Part shown: positions 51,455-62,525 of the stretch, piece after piece
Layout of the letters: every line of letters starts with the position of its first letter
Position numbering within the stretch: the first letter of the stretch is position 1
Origin: Yarrowia lipolytica
Taxonomy: Eukaryota > Ascomycota > Dipodascomycetes > Dipodascales
Direction: 5' to 3'
DNA length: 64,000 bases
NCBI RefSeq assembly: GCF_001761485.1
Contig: NC_090774.1
Coordinates: 124,001-188,000, forward strand
Position numbers and translations under genes: made by a program
Notes under the pieces: model-generated
What the model was told of the DNA's origin: nothing
The model's input: the letters and a program-made list of their open reading frames with translations, nothing else
Database searches by the model: none

Positions 51455-53869
51455 TTACTCCAGCTCTGCTTTTTCCTGAGCAGAAAGCTTCAGGGCTCCT
51501 CTAGTAGCCACATTTTTTCTTAACAATGTCAGGAACGCTTGGCAATGCTTGTCCTCCTTGCCTCGGGCCAACCTGGTGAAAATGTCATAGACCTTCTTGT
51601 AGTCGGAGGTCAGAGCTCCAATGATGTTTTCGAGGAATCCCAGGCACAGTAGATATACTTCGTAGAGCTTGGTGTCTTCAGACCGCTCGTGTAGAGTCTC
51701 TGCAAGAGTAATGCATTTCAGCACAAACGACCCGTCCAACTCAGGGATGCTAGACTCGTTTGTATGCACAATCAAAAGACGTAGAACAGGCAGAGAAAGG
51801 TCAACTAGCGTGCTGTTGACCTGTCCCTTTTGTAGCTGTGTCGACAGCTCATCTAGAGTAGAAGCCAGCGAAGAGAAGAAGATATCAGACTGGCAAAAGT
51901 CTAGGAAAAAGACCACCAGTTGCAGCACCTTGTATCCCTTCTTTTCAAACTCGTTGGTTGCAAACTTTCGAAACTTGTCCCAGTTGTTTGGTTGTAGACA
52001 AGCCTTCAAGATTGTGCTTCCAGAGGCACCAGGGTAAGTTTGGAGAGTGGATAGCGTAGCAATAGCAGCCAGAGCAGGTGAAGGCGTGGGCTCATCATCA
52101 GACGCAGAAGTTGTGCCATCCACAAACTCCTTGAGCACTTTCTGGAAAACCTTACTGGACTTTTTGTCTCTTAAAATGCTCTCTGTGTTATCGAGACATA
52201 GAAAGATGCTGTCCAGAAACTTGGGATCGTTAATTACTGTATCCAGAACATTAGCTCCATTGTCTCCAAAGATCTTCTGGGCAATAAACAAGACCAGAAA
52301 AGAGGCAACTTGATCGGTCTCGACCACCTGAGGAAGAACATGGAGGATTTTGTCCGCGTAGTCTGTGGTTTTGAGCTTTCTGATGAAATCGGGATCTTTG
52401 GCCTTCTTGCAAATCTCCAGCAGGGTCGTTCGACGACTACTACCCTCATCCTCGAGCCCCTCAGCAAGATATTCCATTTCGTCCATGAATCGTGCGTTTC
52501 CTCCAGTCTCTCTCAGTTCATGCACACTCTTGATGTTCAGCTCCTCCTGCTCGCTCTCGTCGCTGCTCTCACTCATAATTGAATCATAAATGCTTTCCTT
52601 CTTGGTGGGCGAGTCTGCAAGGTAAGAGCGGTTGGCGCCATACGTTCGTTTGTTGGTGGTGACAGAAAGAGGAGCTCTAACTGGCTCTTGGGAGCCTTGT
52701 GAGCTCTCGAAAGAAGACCCAAAACTCGAACTAGGTGTTGGTTTGTCCTGCAAGCCCATCTGAATGTCGCCGTCAACCACTTTATTCTTCCCCGTCATCT
52801 TCTTGGAGGGTGTACTGGTACGCAAACCCCTAATCTTGCGCTTCTGCGCAGAACCAAAGATCGAAGTGCCACTGAGTCCGTTGTTCTCAGCAGAGGCAAA
52901 CAATCTCTTGGGTCCGAAGACTATCCGATCATCCTTATCCTTCTCAGCCTGAATGTCTACCTTCGTTTGTGTTTGCGTATCCACGTCCATGTCGTTCTGG
53001 GTATCTTCCAAATCAATGTCAATAGCCAGTTTGTTACCCGTGTCTACAAGCTGAGACGAAAACAGTGTCTGCGACGATCGAGGGGATATTCCATTGGATG
53101 AGCCGTTGCTCGAACTTGATTTCACCAGTGTATCTTCCTTGTCTGGAGCGCTGTTCTTGACTGCCGGGCTCGATGATCGCGATCTCGACCGAGTGAGGCG
53201 GACCTTGGTTGTTGGGGTTGCCGTCTGACGTTTCGCTGGCTTCTTTCCCTTTGCTGTAGGTGTTCCCGTGTTCTTCTGGGCTTGCGGTGTGGCAGTAGCT
53301 GTAGGCTTCCCAGTCTGCCGTTTGGTCCTGGGTGTATCAGAAGCTGGCGATTCAAATCCGTTATCCTGGCTCTCATGAACACTTGTGTCGTTGCTGCTGG
53401 TACTGTCCTTCGTGGAATTTCTCTTGGCACGTGTAGCAGCGCGCCCTGCTGATGTTGGAGGGTCTGCTGTTGCTACTGGCTCGCTTGAAGATCCCCCAGA
53501 TGTCATATCCGCCTTTTTGTAGGGCTCCGTGTCGAAAATACTGGCTCCTCGGGTCCGTCTAAATAGAGTCGGTCTTGTTTTCGAATCTCTCGTCGCCGTA
53601 GGTTTTGTGACGCGTCCTACGAGAGGTGAATTGGAGGCTCCCTGGTTCGGATCTTCACTCGCTCCGAAATCAATCTTCGCACCCGCACTTTTCAACGCGA
53701 CCGAATCGTTTCTTTCCCTCTCTCGCGTTGTGGGAGTCGTGTTTGAGAGCCCGGGAGAAGGGCTGTCTCTTGCGCTCAGAAACGAACTCATCAGAGTCAT
53801 CTGTTCAGGCTGACGTCTGGTAGCGCTGCCGGTACGCCCGTATCGTTTTGTTGTCCGTGGCGTCGCCAT
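51455..53869 (-). CDS. RAD61: cohesin-release factor, Wapl/Rad61 family
   Basis: The 804-residue protein has a long Ser/Thr/Pro/Lys-rich N terminus (about 1-440) and a C-terminal Wapl domain from about 447 (KSVHELRETGGNARFMDEM, then RRTTLLEICKKAKDPDFIRKL), an alpha-helical HEAT-like fold. Wapl (Rad61/Wpl1 in yeast), with Pds5, opens the cohesin ring and sets cohesion and chromosome condensation. The N terminus has many SP/TP sites and basic clusters, suited to cell-cycle kinase control. It is longer than yeast Rad61 (647). Start ATG 53869 is clean. The gene reads toward the wall-protein gene (tail to tail, 257 bp apart). Confidence 0.82.
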   Translation of the reverse strand: MATPRTTKRYGRTGSATRRQPEQMTLMSSFLSARDSPSPGLSNTTPTTRERERNDSVALKSAGAKIDFGASEDPNQGASNSPLVGRVTKPTATRDSKTRPTLFRRTRGASIFDTEPYKKADMTSGGSSSEPVATADPPTSAGRAATRAKRNSTKDSTSSNDTSVHESQDNGFESPASDTPRTKRQTGKPTATATPQAQKNTGTPTAKGKKPAKRQTATPTTKVRLTRSRSRSSSPAVKNSAPDKEDTLVKSSSSNGSSNGISPRSSQTLFSSQLVDTGNKLAIDIDLEDTQNDMDVDTQTQTKVDIQAEKDKDDRIVFGPKRLFASAENNGLSGTSIFGSAQKRKIRGLRTSTPSKKMTGKNKVVDGDIQMGLQDKPTPSSSFGSSFESSQGSQEPVRAPLSVTTNKRTYGANRSYLADSPTKKESIYDSIMSESSDESEQEELNIKSVHELRETGGNARFMDEMEYLAEGLEDEGSSRRTTLLEICKKAKDPDFIRKLKTTDYADKILHVLPQVVETDQVASFLVLFIAQKIFGDNGANVLDTVINDPKFLDSIFLCLDNTESILRDKKSSKVFQKVLKEFVDGTTSASDDEPTPSPALAAIATLSTLQTYPGASGSTILKACLQPNNWDKFRKFATNEFEKKGYKVLQLVVFFLDFCQSDIFFSSLASTLDELSTQLQKGQVNSTLVDLSLPVLRLLIVHTNESSIPELDGSFVLKCITLAETLHERSEDTKLYEVYLLCLGFLENIIGALTSDYKKVYDIFTRLARGKEDKHCQAFLTLLRKNVATRGALKLSAQEKAELE

Positions 53870-54200
53870 TCTCCGCGTGTCTGTGTATCTGCTGGTGCCC
53901 TGAGATCAGTATATCGTACTGTATTGTAGTGAGGTCAACTGAGCACCGCGTTAATGTCGATTGTTATGCATGAGGTTTAATATTTTGTAGCGATAAAAAG
54001 CCGAGTTTAAAAGGGACTATCCATAACTGAGAGCTCAGAAAGCCTCTATTAAATGGGAAAAAATGTGCATGATACACTAGGATTGGTGGAAATTCTACGG
54101 GCTTCGTGATTACAATGATACTCGGTAGTTTGCCTACATACCTTTCATAAAAAAGGTCGTTATCTATCTATTGTGTAGTAATGGTATAGCTAAAAAACAT
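53870..54200. promoter_or_regulatory. upstream region of the Wapl gene / HIS5 3' flank
   Basis: 331 bp between the two leftward genes. A/T-rich with no notable element seen. Confidence 0.45.
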
Positions 54201-55364
54201 CTACTGTCTCAGGGCAGCAATTGCCTGCTTGAGCTGGTCGAGAAGAACGTCAGTCTCAGTTTTAGTACCGATGGAAACTCTGAGAGCGCCAGCACAGCCA
54301 GGCTCCTTGCCCCGGAATCGCACCACCACATCTCGAGACTCGGCAAGCTGCTCGTACACCTTGAAGGCCAGCTCGGTGTCGGGCTCACCAGCCTTGTTGA
54401 GGATCTCAAATAGCAGGAAGTTGGCGTCCATACCGCCAATGACTCGGCCGACTCCCTCAATGGTGGGAAGAGCGTCAAGGATACGTGCTCGCTGCTCTAG
54501 AATGTCCTTGGTGTAGGTCCTCATGAGCTTGACTCCCTCCTGAGACAGAGCACGAGCGGCAAACTCGGCAGCAGGTGTGGAGATGTTGTAGGGAGCCTTC
54601 ATGTTATTGAGCAGAGCAGCAATCTCGACAGAAGAAAAGGTGAAGCCTGCTCGGACACCAGCAAGACCGAAGGACTTGGACAGAGTCTGCATGACCACAA
54701 GGTTGGGGAATTCATTCACCAGGGTAGAGACAGAGGCTCCCTCCCGGGTGAAATCAATGTAGGCCTCGTCAACAACTACAACACCGTTCCAGTCAGCATT
54801 GAGCACCTTTCGGACATCATCCTCGTCCACAAGCTTGGCGGTGGGGTTGCCGGGAGAGCAAATGTAGAGCAGCTTGATGGTGGGATCAGCGTTGAGAGCC
54901 TCGATGATGGCATCAGGACGCAGGCTGAAGTCGGCAGCCAGAGGGACCTTAGTGACCCCAACGTCATTGATCTGTGCAGAAACAGAGTACATACCGTAGG
55001 TAGGGGGACATGTCAGCAGCTTGTCCTTGCCGGGGACACAGAAGCATCTGATAAGAGCGTCAATGGCTTCGTCAGATCCTACTCCCATAAAGATGTTGTC
55101 AGGAGTGATGGGCTTGGGTACTTGTCGCTCGGCGTTTCTGAGATCGCACAGAAGCTGCTTGACGAAATTCTGTCGAGGATCGGGGTACCGGTTCAGCGAG
55201 TACTCGGACTCCTCCTGGTTAGTTTTGATGGCAGGACCGTGGGGGTTCTCATTGGCGTCGAGAAGCACTCCGGAGTCGTAGTCGTCTCGGGCGCATCTGT
55301 AGGGCACCAGGGCTCTGATATTGGGTCGTGCGAGGGTCTCGAGGTTGAATTTCGTGTTGGGCAT
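54201..55364 (-). CDS. HIS5: histidinol-phosphate aminotransferase
   Basis: This class-I/II PLP aminotransferase (387 residues) converts imidazole acetol phosphate and glutamate to histidinol phosphate, the seventh step of histidine synthesis. Family marks are PYRCARDDYDSGVLLDANENPHG (21-43), PGNPT (171-175), the cofactor-binding D199 and Y202 in VVDEAYIDF, and the Schiff-base Lys K230 in TLSKSFGLAGVRAGF. Length matches yeast His5 (385). The frame runs to a TTG upstream, but ATG 55364 aligns with the fungal N terminus. A TGAGTCA site and a TATATAA lie just upstream, as expected of a Gcn4-controlled amino-acid gene. Confidence 0.94.
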   Translation of the reverse strand: MPNTKFNLETLARPNIRALVPYRCARDDYDSGVLLDANENPHGPAIKTNQEESEYSLNRYPDPRQNFVKQLLCDLRNAERQVPKPITPDNIFMGVGSDEAIDALIRCFCVPGKDKLLTCPPTYGMYSVSAQINDVGVTKVPLAADFSLRPDAIIEALNADPTIKLLYICSPGNPTAKLVDEDDVRKVLNADWNGVVVVDEAYIDFTREGASVSTLVNEFPNLVVMQTLSKSFGLAGVRAGFTFSSVEIAALLNNMKAPYNISTPAAEFAARALSQEGVKLMRTYTKDILEQRARILDALPTIEGVGRVIGGMDANFLLFEILNKAGEPDTELAFKVYEQLAESRDVVVRFRGKEPGCAGALRVSIGTKTETDVLLDQLKQAIAALRQ

Positions 55365-55833
55365 GTCTGGAAAGTCGATCAATCGGTATGATTTGGATAT
55401 TCAACGCCTGCTTGGGGTTATATATCTGTGAGTCAGTATGCAAGTTGGAACTTTAGCTCTGAATTTAGATCCGTCAATTTTCTGAGAGCTGAGAGCAGAT
55501 GAACAACTGTGTCAGTGTTGTTGGTTCGAGTTTCAACAGGTGAACGTTTAAATTGCGAAAATATCCTCGACGGTATGTTGTAGGTGTAAGTATACTTGCA
55601 ATAGTATGGTATAAATGCCACAATATATACCGTACCACGGTACAAGTCCCGGTACTCGTAGTACTGTACATACTCGTATTTGTATGTGATTGAGTGTTGC
55701 TAAATAAGTTCCTCACTACATAAACTTGATCCTTACTACTGTATATACTGCTTATCCCAAAAAAACATCACCCTAGCCCTGCACACACATACCTAAACAA
55801 AAAATCGATATCGTGAGATAACATCAAACGACG
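55365..55833. promoter_or_regulatory. divergent promoter region HIS5 / NUP159
   Basis: 469 bp between start codons. TATATA near 55419-55425 and the TGAGTCA site serve HIS5. Further words CGGTAC, GTACTGTAC and TACTGTATATAC occur near 55640-55750. Confidence 0.55.
55429..55435 (-). promoter_or_regulatory. Gcn4-type TGACTCA site of HIS5
   Basis: TGAGTCA on the plus strand reads TGACTCA toward HIS5, 65 bp before its start and next to the TATA word. It is the exact Gcn4 consensus of amino-acid genes. Confidence 0.65.
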
Positions 55834-58800
55834 ATGACAATTGCAACTCTCGAAGAGACGCATACAGACGTGAGTACTCATTTCCGACACCCCTACGAAC
55901 GCCACTAACGCAGAAATTCGGTTTCAAGGGTCTTGCCGGAGGACAAATACAGGTCGTGCCTGGATGGGGAGAGGAGGAGCTGGGACGAAAGCTGGTTCAG
56001 CTGTTCGATGTGGCAAATTCGAGTGGACTGTTTGTGGCTGCCGGTAACGACGACGCTTTTGTGGTGGGAAAGTTGTCTGATCTCCACGAGATTGGTTTCA
56101 CGTCTGAGTTCAAGAAGAGTCTTGAGGACAAGGTGACCAAACACAAGCTCAACGGAAAACCCTCTCATGTGGGTTTCACCAGTGACGAGAAGAGCATCTA
56201 CGCCGGAGTCGATGGTGAGCTCAGGGTCTTTGCCACAGACAAGCCCGATACACAGCTCAAGTCGATTGTGTTGGGAGACGACATTGCGCAAGTGCTGCCC
56301 AACCCGCGAGTGGCTTCCGATGCAGCTGTAGTCACTGCCAATGGCTCTCTGTTCTTTTTGGATCTGGCCAAGGGTACCTCCAAGCGCATTGAGGTCCCTG
56401 AGTCCGTGACACGTGCATCCTGGTCTCCTAAAGGTAAACAGCTTGTAGCCGGAACATCTGGAAATTGCTCAATCTACCAGCTACGACCAGATGGAAGCAC
56501 TGCGGCGGTGGTAGAAGCCCCTACAAACAATGAGGATGAGGTTCTTTCTGGAACCGCGGAGGTGACGGAGATTTTGTGGCTCGAAACCCACCTGTTCTTC
56601 GTCTCTTACTCCAAGGTTGACGATGAAGATACCGAGTCTTCGTCTTACTTAATCTTCAGAGATAAGAACGGACCCACCACGTACAAGAAGGCGGAAGAAG
56701 ACCTGTCGCCTCCTTTCGGTGATGCGTCTCGTGGCAGATCGTGGTTTTCTGCTGTTCTGAGAGACTATGCTGGTCTTGATTACCTCATCGCTACAAACTT
56801 TGCTCCCTCTACGGAAATCACAATGCTCACCAAAGACGAAATTCTGAGAGCCACAGACGACTCCATGAATGCCACCATGCCCTACACAGATTTCGATACC
56901 TCCGCCATTGGTATTGGCTTGGATGTAACCTCAAAGGACGATGTGGACACTCCTATTCCAGGAGCCTCGACCAGCGATCCCCTTCCTCTTTTGTGGATAT
57001 TGAACAACGAAGGTAGATTAGCGGGATGGCACATTGTCAGTCTGGATGGAATTAAACAGCACACTGCTGGTGTGGAGCCCTTGCAGAAAGCTATCTCTGA
57101 AGCCGCCAAGGAGGCTTCAACTGCTGCGAGTCTGTTCGGTGGTGATGGAGGTTCATCCCAACAGAAGACTGCTTCCCCTTCTCCCTTTGCCGCTGGACCT
57201 GGCACTGCTTCTCCTTTTGCTGCTGGTGCGTCTCCCTTTGCTGCTGATGCGTCTCCCTTTGCTGCTGGAGCTTCTGGGTCGCCTTTTGCTGCTGGAGCTT
57301 CCAAGCTGAGCTTCTCCAACTTCAAGAACCCCACTCTTCCAGATGAAAAACCGAAGTCCGAGAATACTCCTACTTTCGGAAGCAGCAAGTTTGGTGACAT
57401 GAAGTTTGGAAACAGCTCTTTCGGCTCGTCGTCGTTCGGTAGCTCGGGCCCTGGAGGATCGGGTGGAGCTTTTGGAGCTAAGGTCACTTTTGGCAGCGGT
57501 TCCAATCCCAAAGAGCCATCTCCTGTCCCTGAAGCTCAGTCGACTCAGCCAACATCAACCCCTACTATCCAAAAGATGGATGATGACAGTGACGACGAGG
57601 GCCACAACTTCAAGTTCGATGAAAGCATGGCTGATGACTTGGAACCAACCACTGAAGGCGACCAGACCGATCAGCTGTTGGCTGCTCTGGCAAAGGACGA
57701 TGCGCCTGCGGCTAAGGATGCGCCGTCTAAGGATGGCGATTCTGCTTTGTTTGCTCCTTTGACTGCCCAGAAAGGTATGGGGCTCACCAGCCGTCATGCT
57801 AAGGCCAAGAAGGATGACAAGAAGGACGACAAGGAGGATGACACGAAACCTGTACCTTCATTTGGCTTTAATCTCAACAAGACCAGTGCTTCTGCCACAG
57901 GTAAATCTAAGTTTGGATCTCAAGCAACTGGTGGAAGTGGGTTTACTTTCGGAAAAGATTCCAACTCTGAGTCCCCCTTCCTCGCAGCCGCAGCTTCCAA
58001 CCCTTTCGCTGGTAAGGGTTTCTTTGGCAGCACAGAGAAGAAGGATGAGGCGGAGGAAAAGCCCAAGACTGACTCTGCTGCCTCTAACGAGCCCAAAATC
58101 ACGGAGCTTTCCAGTGGGGACGATGAGGGCGAGTCCAAGAAGTCTGAACAATCTATTGCAGACAAGCCCAAGGAGCTACAGGTCAAGGATCAGTCTCAAC
58201 CCATGGAGCGTGTGTCTTCGCGAGAAAAGACGCCCATCAAGGAGCTCATAAAGAAGTTTGACTCGTCTTCTTCTCAGGACCTCAACAAGGAGGATCTACA
58301 GAAGCTTAAGGCCGCATCTGGACAGACTAAGAGCACCCCCGAGGTGGCTGTCGAGGACGAAGATGATGAGCAGGAGGATGATGCTCTTGAGAAGCTGGAT
58401 CAGGCCAGTTTTGCCAAGCATACAACTCACGGAAAGTCCGATACAGACCCTGCCAAATTCGACGACGATGCTCAGGAGAAGGCGGCTCTTGAGAAGCTGG
58501 ATGAGGCTGGTTTCGCTAAGGAAGCATCTTCGGGCTCTTCTGGGGAAGCTCCCAAGACTTCTGTTAAGTTCGATGATGATGCCGAGGAGGATGAGGCGCT
58601 CAAGAGACTCAACGAGGCCAGTTTCACTAAGGAAGCCAATGGCAGTTCTAACCAGGAAGGGGACTCGAGCTTTGCACAGTTCGATGAGGATGACGAGAAT
58701 GAGTTTGATGAGTTTGACGACGACTACGAGGATTACGAGGGCGAGTTTACGGAGGAGAATGTGGACGAGGAGGACGAGGAGGATGCCGATTACGTGCACG

Positions 58801-59897
58801 TGCACGATGAACGAAACCAGACCGAGTCGATTGACGAGACCTATGAGTTTGATGATGGGGACGACGAGCATGACGACGATTTCGACAACTCCGTTGTTGA
58901 TCCCTCTCTCAAACCTCCTGCTCTTCCGGTCTCTGGCGTCTACTCGGGCTTTGAGCCTGCCAGCTCTCTTCCTGCTGCTGCTGTTGAGAGAGCTCCTATG
59001 GTGTCAACAGAGACTCAGACCGAACCAGAGCCTGAACCTGCTCACGAACAACCCGAACCCGAACCCGAACCCGAACCGTTCGCGATGCCTCTTCCTGTTC
59101 CCTCCATGAAGATGTTTGAGGATTCCAGCACCGAGACTCCCAAAACTCTGGGTGCTGCTATGGAACAGATCTACCTGGAGGTCGAATCAGAGTTTGAGAC
59201 TCTCACAGAGAATTACCACCTTCTGGAGACGTACCTGAGAGACCAGGACGCTTTCCAGGAAGAAGAGTACGCGCTCAGCATTACGGAGGTGGAAAAGTGG
59301 AGACTTGGGGGCGCTTATGAGCTGGCAAATGAGGTCTTCGAGGAACTGGAAAAGGTTTCTCCTTATGCTGCCAAGTTTGAGGGTGCCGACGATGACATTA
59401 ACAAGTGCAACAAGGGACTGGGTGTTCTTGAATACAAGATTGCCCGTTACCAAAGTCTTCGACCTAAGGAGGAGAAAGAGGAGGTTCTCCGCCAGCGAGC
59501 TCTGTCGGCACGAGAGCAAAAGCTCAAGAACAGTCTTCGAGTCAAGACCGAGAAGATTAGATCTGATCTGATTGACCTTGAGGCTACAGTTACCCAGATG
59601 AAGGCCCAGACTATTTTCCTCAATGGAGGTACTTATTCTACCTCCATTACTCGAATCCAGGATACTATTGGCCGTATCACTGAGAACTTCCGAGAGCGTC
59701 TCGCCAACCTGGATGCCATTGAGGCGACCGAGACTCTCGATAATCTCTCGCTTGCATCTGCGGGAGATGTCAAGGCAATTACAACTGGCGATAGTTCTTT
59801 TGTTGGTCCTGACGAGTCCTCTTATTTTATCGTTCCATCCGACGCCCCTTTTGCTAACAGCTTCCGACAGCTCATGGGAGGTCGACAGGTTATGTAA
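55834..59897 (+). CDS. NUP159: nucleoporin Nup159, one intron
   Basis: Exon 1 is 55834-55869 (MTIATLEETHTD); a 44-nt intron runs 55870-55913 (GTGAGT ... CACTAAC-GCAG); exon 2 is 55914-59897. The spliced product has 1339 residues. The first 390 or so form the beta-propeller that binds the helicase Dbp5 at the cytoplasmic face of the pore. An FG region follows (about 410-690) with SPFAAG repeats and FGSSSFGSS units, then a strongly acidic part with four diverged copies of an EKLDQASFAK-like unit. T1046-Q-T1048 is a dynein-light-chain (Dyn2) type motif. Residues about 1080-1300 form the coiled coil that joins Nup82 and Nsp1. This is the Nup159 layout; the protein acts in mRNA export. Confidence 0.9.
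55870..55913 (+). other. NUP159 intron, 44 nt
   Basis: Donor GTGAGT, branch CACTAAC at 55903-55909 and acceptor GCAG ending at 55913. Reading through meets a TAA inside the branch site, so splicing is needed for the ATG-started protein. Confidence 0.9.
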
Positions 59898-62135
59898 CGA
59901 AATCAATGTATTTAATGGTGGTTGTTCACTTGTGTATCCGTAAAAGTACGATTTGTTATGTGTTTCCATTATAGGTCTTGTATTTGTGTACAAACAGGAT
60001 GTGGCCAACTTCCTTACAGTTTCTGTCATGTCATGTTCAATATTTCACTCACCACACTAGCTTGAAATATGCTTCATGCAAGATGAGTATGGGGGATCGG
60101 GGTTAGTGATATATTTATGGGATGGTATTGGTGATATTATTATAACAACTTGTACAAGTACAAGTATGTGCTGTTCCATGTGTTTGGCTGGTGGTATGAT
60201 CTAGACTACAGGTACTTGTATTCACTATATGCTTGATGTTTGTGAGTACGTGTAGCTACAGTATGTACATACATCCATACAGGGAGAAGACGATGCAGTT
60301 GTAGGACGCCTGAGTGATGGGATACTTGTACCATGGCAGATTTATACTCAGTGGTTGTAGAGTGTTGTATGAGTATGTACAAGTGTCTGCGTCACTAATC
60401 AAGGATACCTACCATGCCACTATGATGTTTGCAGGAGGTGTACCTCGGCAGTCATCAAAAAATGGAACTACTGGCTTTAGATCTTGTTGTATGGCATCGC
60501 GCCTAAAAAAGAAACCCCCTTCCAGCGAGCTACTACAAGTAGTTGTAGTTGCGGGCGTTGGATACCGAAAGTCACAAGCACATGTCGAAGCTCTCATCTG
60601 AAACACCGACAGTCGTCTGCACCCCGCAAGTCTCGGTTCGTACCAGCACCAATGTTAGGCAGAACTATACACAAGAGGGCGGACGATCACTTCGGCGTTA
60701 GGCAACTGAAGGCTATTTTCGGCTGGTACTGTAGGGGACAGAGGAAACGCAAGTGATTAGTAAATCGGATAATAGGCCTGTTAGTTTACCGAAATGGTGG
60801 GGGAGGGGTTCCGTGGATATCTTGAAGTTATGGAGGCTGATCGTTATTTGTGGGGATGGATATCATTGTATGGACATACTGTAGCTACTGTATAAACAAC
60901 GGATCTTACACCTGCCTCTTGTATGCCCATTGCTTGATCATCTATCGTGTTACTGTACATATACAATAGATATAGGGAAGAAAAGCCGGAAGTAGAGACC
61001 ATAGTCTGGCAGAAGTAACGGCCTCGGGTCGAGAGAACTATAACAAAGTCCAACGGCGGGTCTTAGAATAGCCCCAAGGATCACACAGTTCCGCAATCCA
61101 GTTTCACATGTTCCGTTGCATGGACTTTTGCATGTCTACTGTTGCTACGATTCCCCCATTGCAACCACAGTTTGGGGTTACCCCGCATTATATTAGCATG
61201 ATTACGAAAGAGATAAGTATCATATGGAACATGTGAAGGGTAGTATGCAGGTCCGGCGGAGAAAGAGAATGACGTTTTCATTAAGCGATTCGCTTGGCGG
61301 CTTGTGGGGGATGTGACGATACTTACGGTAAAGACCCTGTGTGAGAGCTGGTACTCGCTCGTTACTTCGCTGATCTGTTGGGCCGTCAATCGAATCTCGT
61401 GGAACTTGCATTCTTCTTAACTGTGTCTATACAAGACACCTAATGAAACATACAAGCTACCGAAATCATTTTACTCGTACTGACCGGTACGGTACTTGCA
61501 CAAGTAGTGAAACTTCCGAAAATAGCCAGCCTCATGCATCATCGCTTCACCCCTTCTGTTGACCTCAAAAGCATTCCAACGGTAAAAAATTATAACGCCG
61601 CCAACTGGATGGTTGTGACGGCGTTGACCACCAATGTGTGGGGGCTGGCGGTAGGACCGAGCTTATTCGTCCCAATAAGCTCTTTGGATTTGATTCTTTG
61701 GGGTGTGTGGTAAAATTCACATGGGGAAGAACACGGTGGCAGTTTGAGGCAGAGGCCCAGCGTGTAGTTCCTAGGGCATGAATATACCGAACTCATGGCG
61801 CAGAATTGAGCTGAATGCGCAAAAAGCTACAGGATCAACCGCGTTAGAAATGCCGCAAATGTCCACTAATTCCCCGGACTGTTCCAAATGATTCTGTGGG
61901 GATAAATCTCAAACTGGGTTAGGCTTTGTCACGTTTCTTTGTGTCGTGTCGGTTCGTCCGGGGCAATGTGCCCACGCTTGGCTGTCTCCCTACACCTCGG
62001 TAAAAACTATCACATGCTGCCCCTCTCGAGCAAGCATTAAATGCATATAGTCAATCTAACGACATATATATAGGTAGGGTGCATCCTCCGGTTTAGCTCC
62101 CCAGAATATCTCTTATTCATTACACAAAAACAACA
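59898..62135. other. 2.2-kb gene-free stretch, SCP2 upstream region
   Basis: No supported gene. ACTTGTACAAGTACAAGTA near 60146-60164, ACTACAAGTAGT at 60532-60543 and many TACTTGTA words lie in the left half. The right 200 bp are the SCP2 promoter. Confidence 0.5.
62064..62072 (+). promoter_or_regulatory. TATA box of SCP2
   Basis: ATATATATA lies 64-72 bp before the SCP2 start, a normal distance, and the start context (AACA-ATG-TCT) is that of a highly expressed yeast gene. Confidence 0.6.
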
Positions 62136-62525
62136 ATGTCTCTCAAGGTCGACGGCTTCACTTCTTCTATCATCTTCGACGTCATCCGTGACGGTCTTAA
62201 CGACCCCTCTCAGGCCAAGCAGAAGGCTGAGTCCATCAAGAAGGCCAACGCCATCATTGTCTTCAACCTCAAGAACAAGGCTGGCAAGACCGAGTCTTGG
62301 TACCTTGACCTCAAGAACGACGGTGACGTCGGCAAGGGCAACAAGTCCCCCAAGGGTGATGCTGACATCCAGCTCACTCTCTCTGACGACCACTTCCAGC
62401 AGCTCGTTGAGGGTAAGGCTAACGCCCAGCGACTCTTCATGACCGGCAAGCTCAAGGTTAAGGGCAACGTCATGAAGGCTGCCGCCATTGAGGGTATCCT
62501 CAAGAACGCTCAGAACAACCTCTAA
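62136..62525 (+). CDS. SCP2: sterol carrier protein 2 (SCP2-like lipid-binding protein)
   Basis: A single SCP2 domain of 129 residues, as in the well-studied Y. lipolytica SCP2, a small soluble protein that binds fatty acids and acyl-CoA in a hydrophobic tunnel. Typical features are the central AIIVFNLKNKAGKTESWYLDL and DADIQLTLSDDHFQQLVEGK strands and helix and the late LFMTGKLKVKGNVMKA block. SCP2 proteins of this type are linked to peroxisomal lipid handling. The C terminus is NNL, not a standard PTS1 tripeptide, so how it reaches peroxisomes is not evident from the sequence. Codon bias is extreme (AAG, CTC, GCC, GTC), pointing to very high expression. Confidence 0.95.
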   Translation: MSLKVDGFTSSIIFDVIRDGLNDPSQAKQKAESIKKANAIIVFNLKNKAGKTESWYLDLKNDGDVGKGNKSPKGDADIQLTLSDDHFQQLVEGKANAQRLFMTGKLKVKGNVMKAAAIEGILKNAQNNL

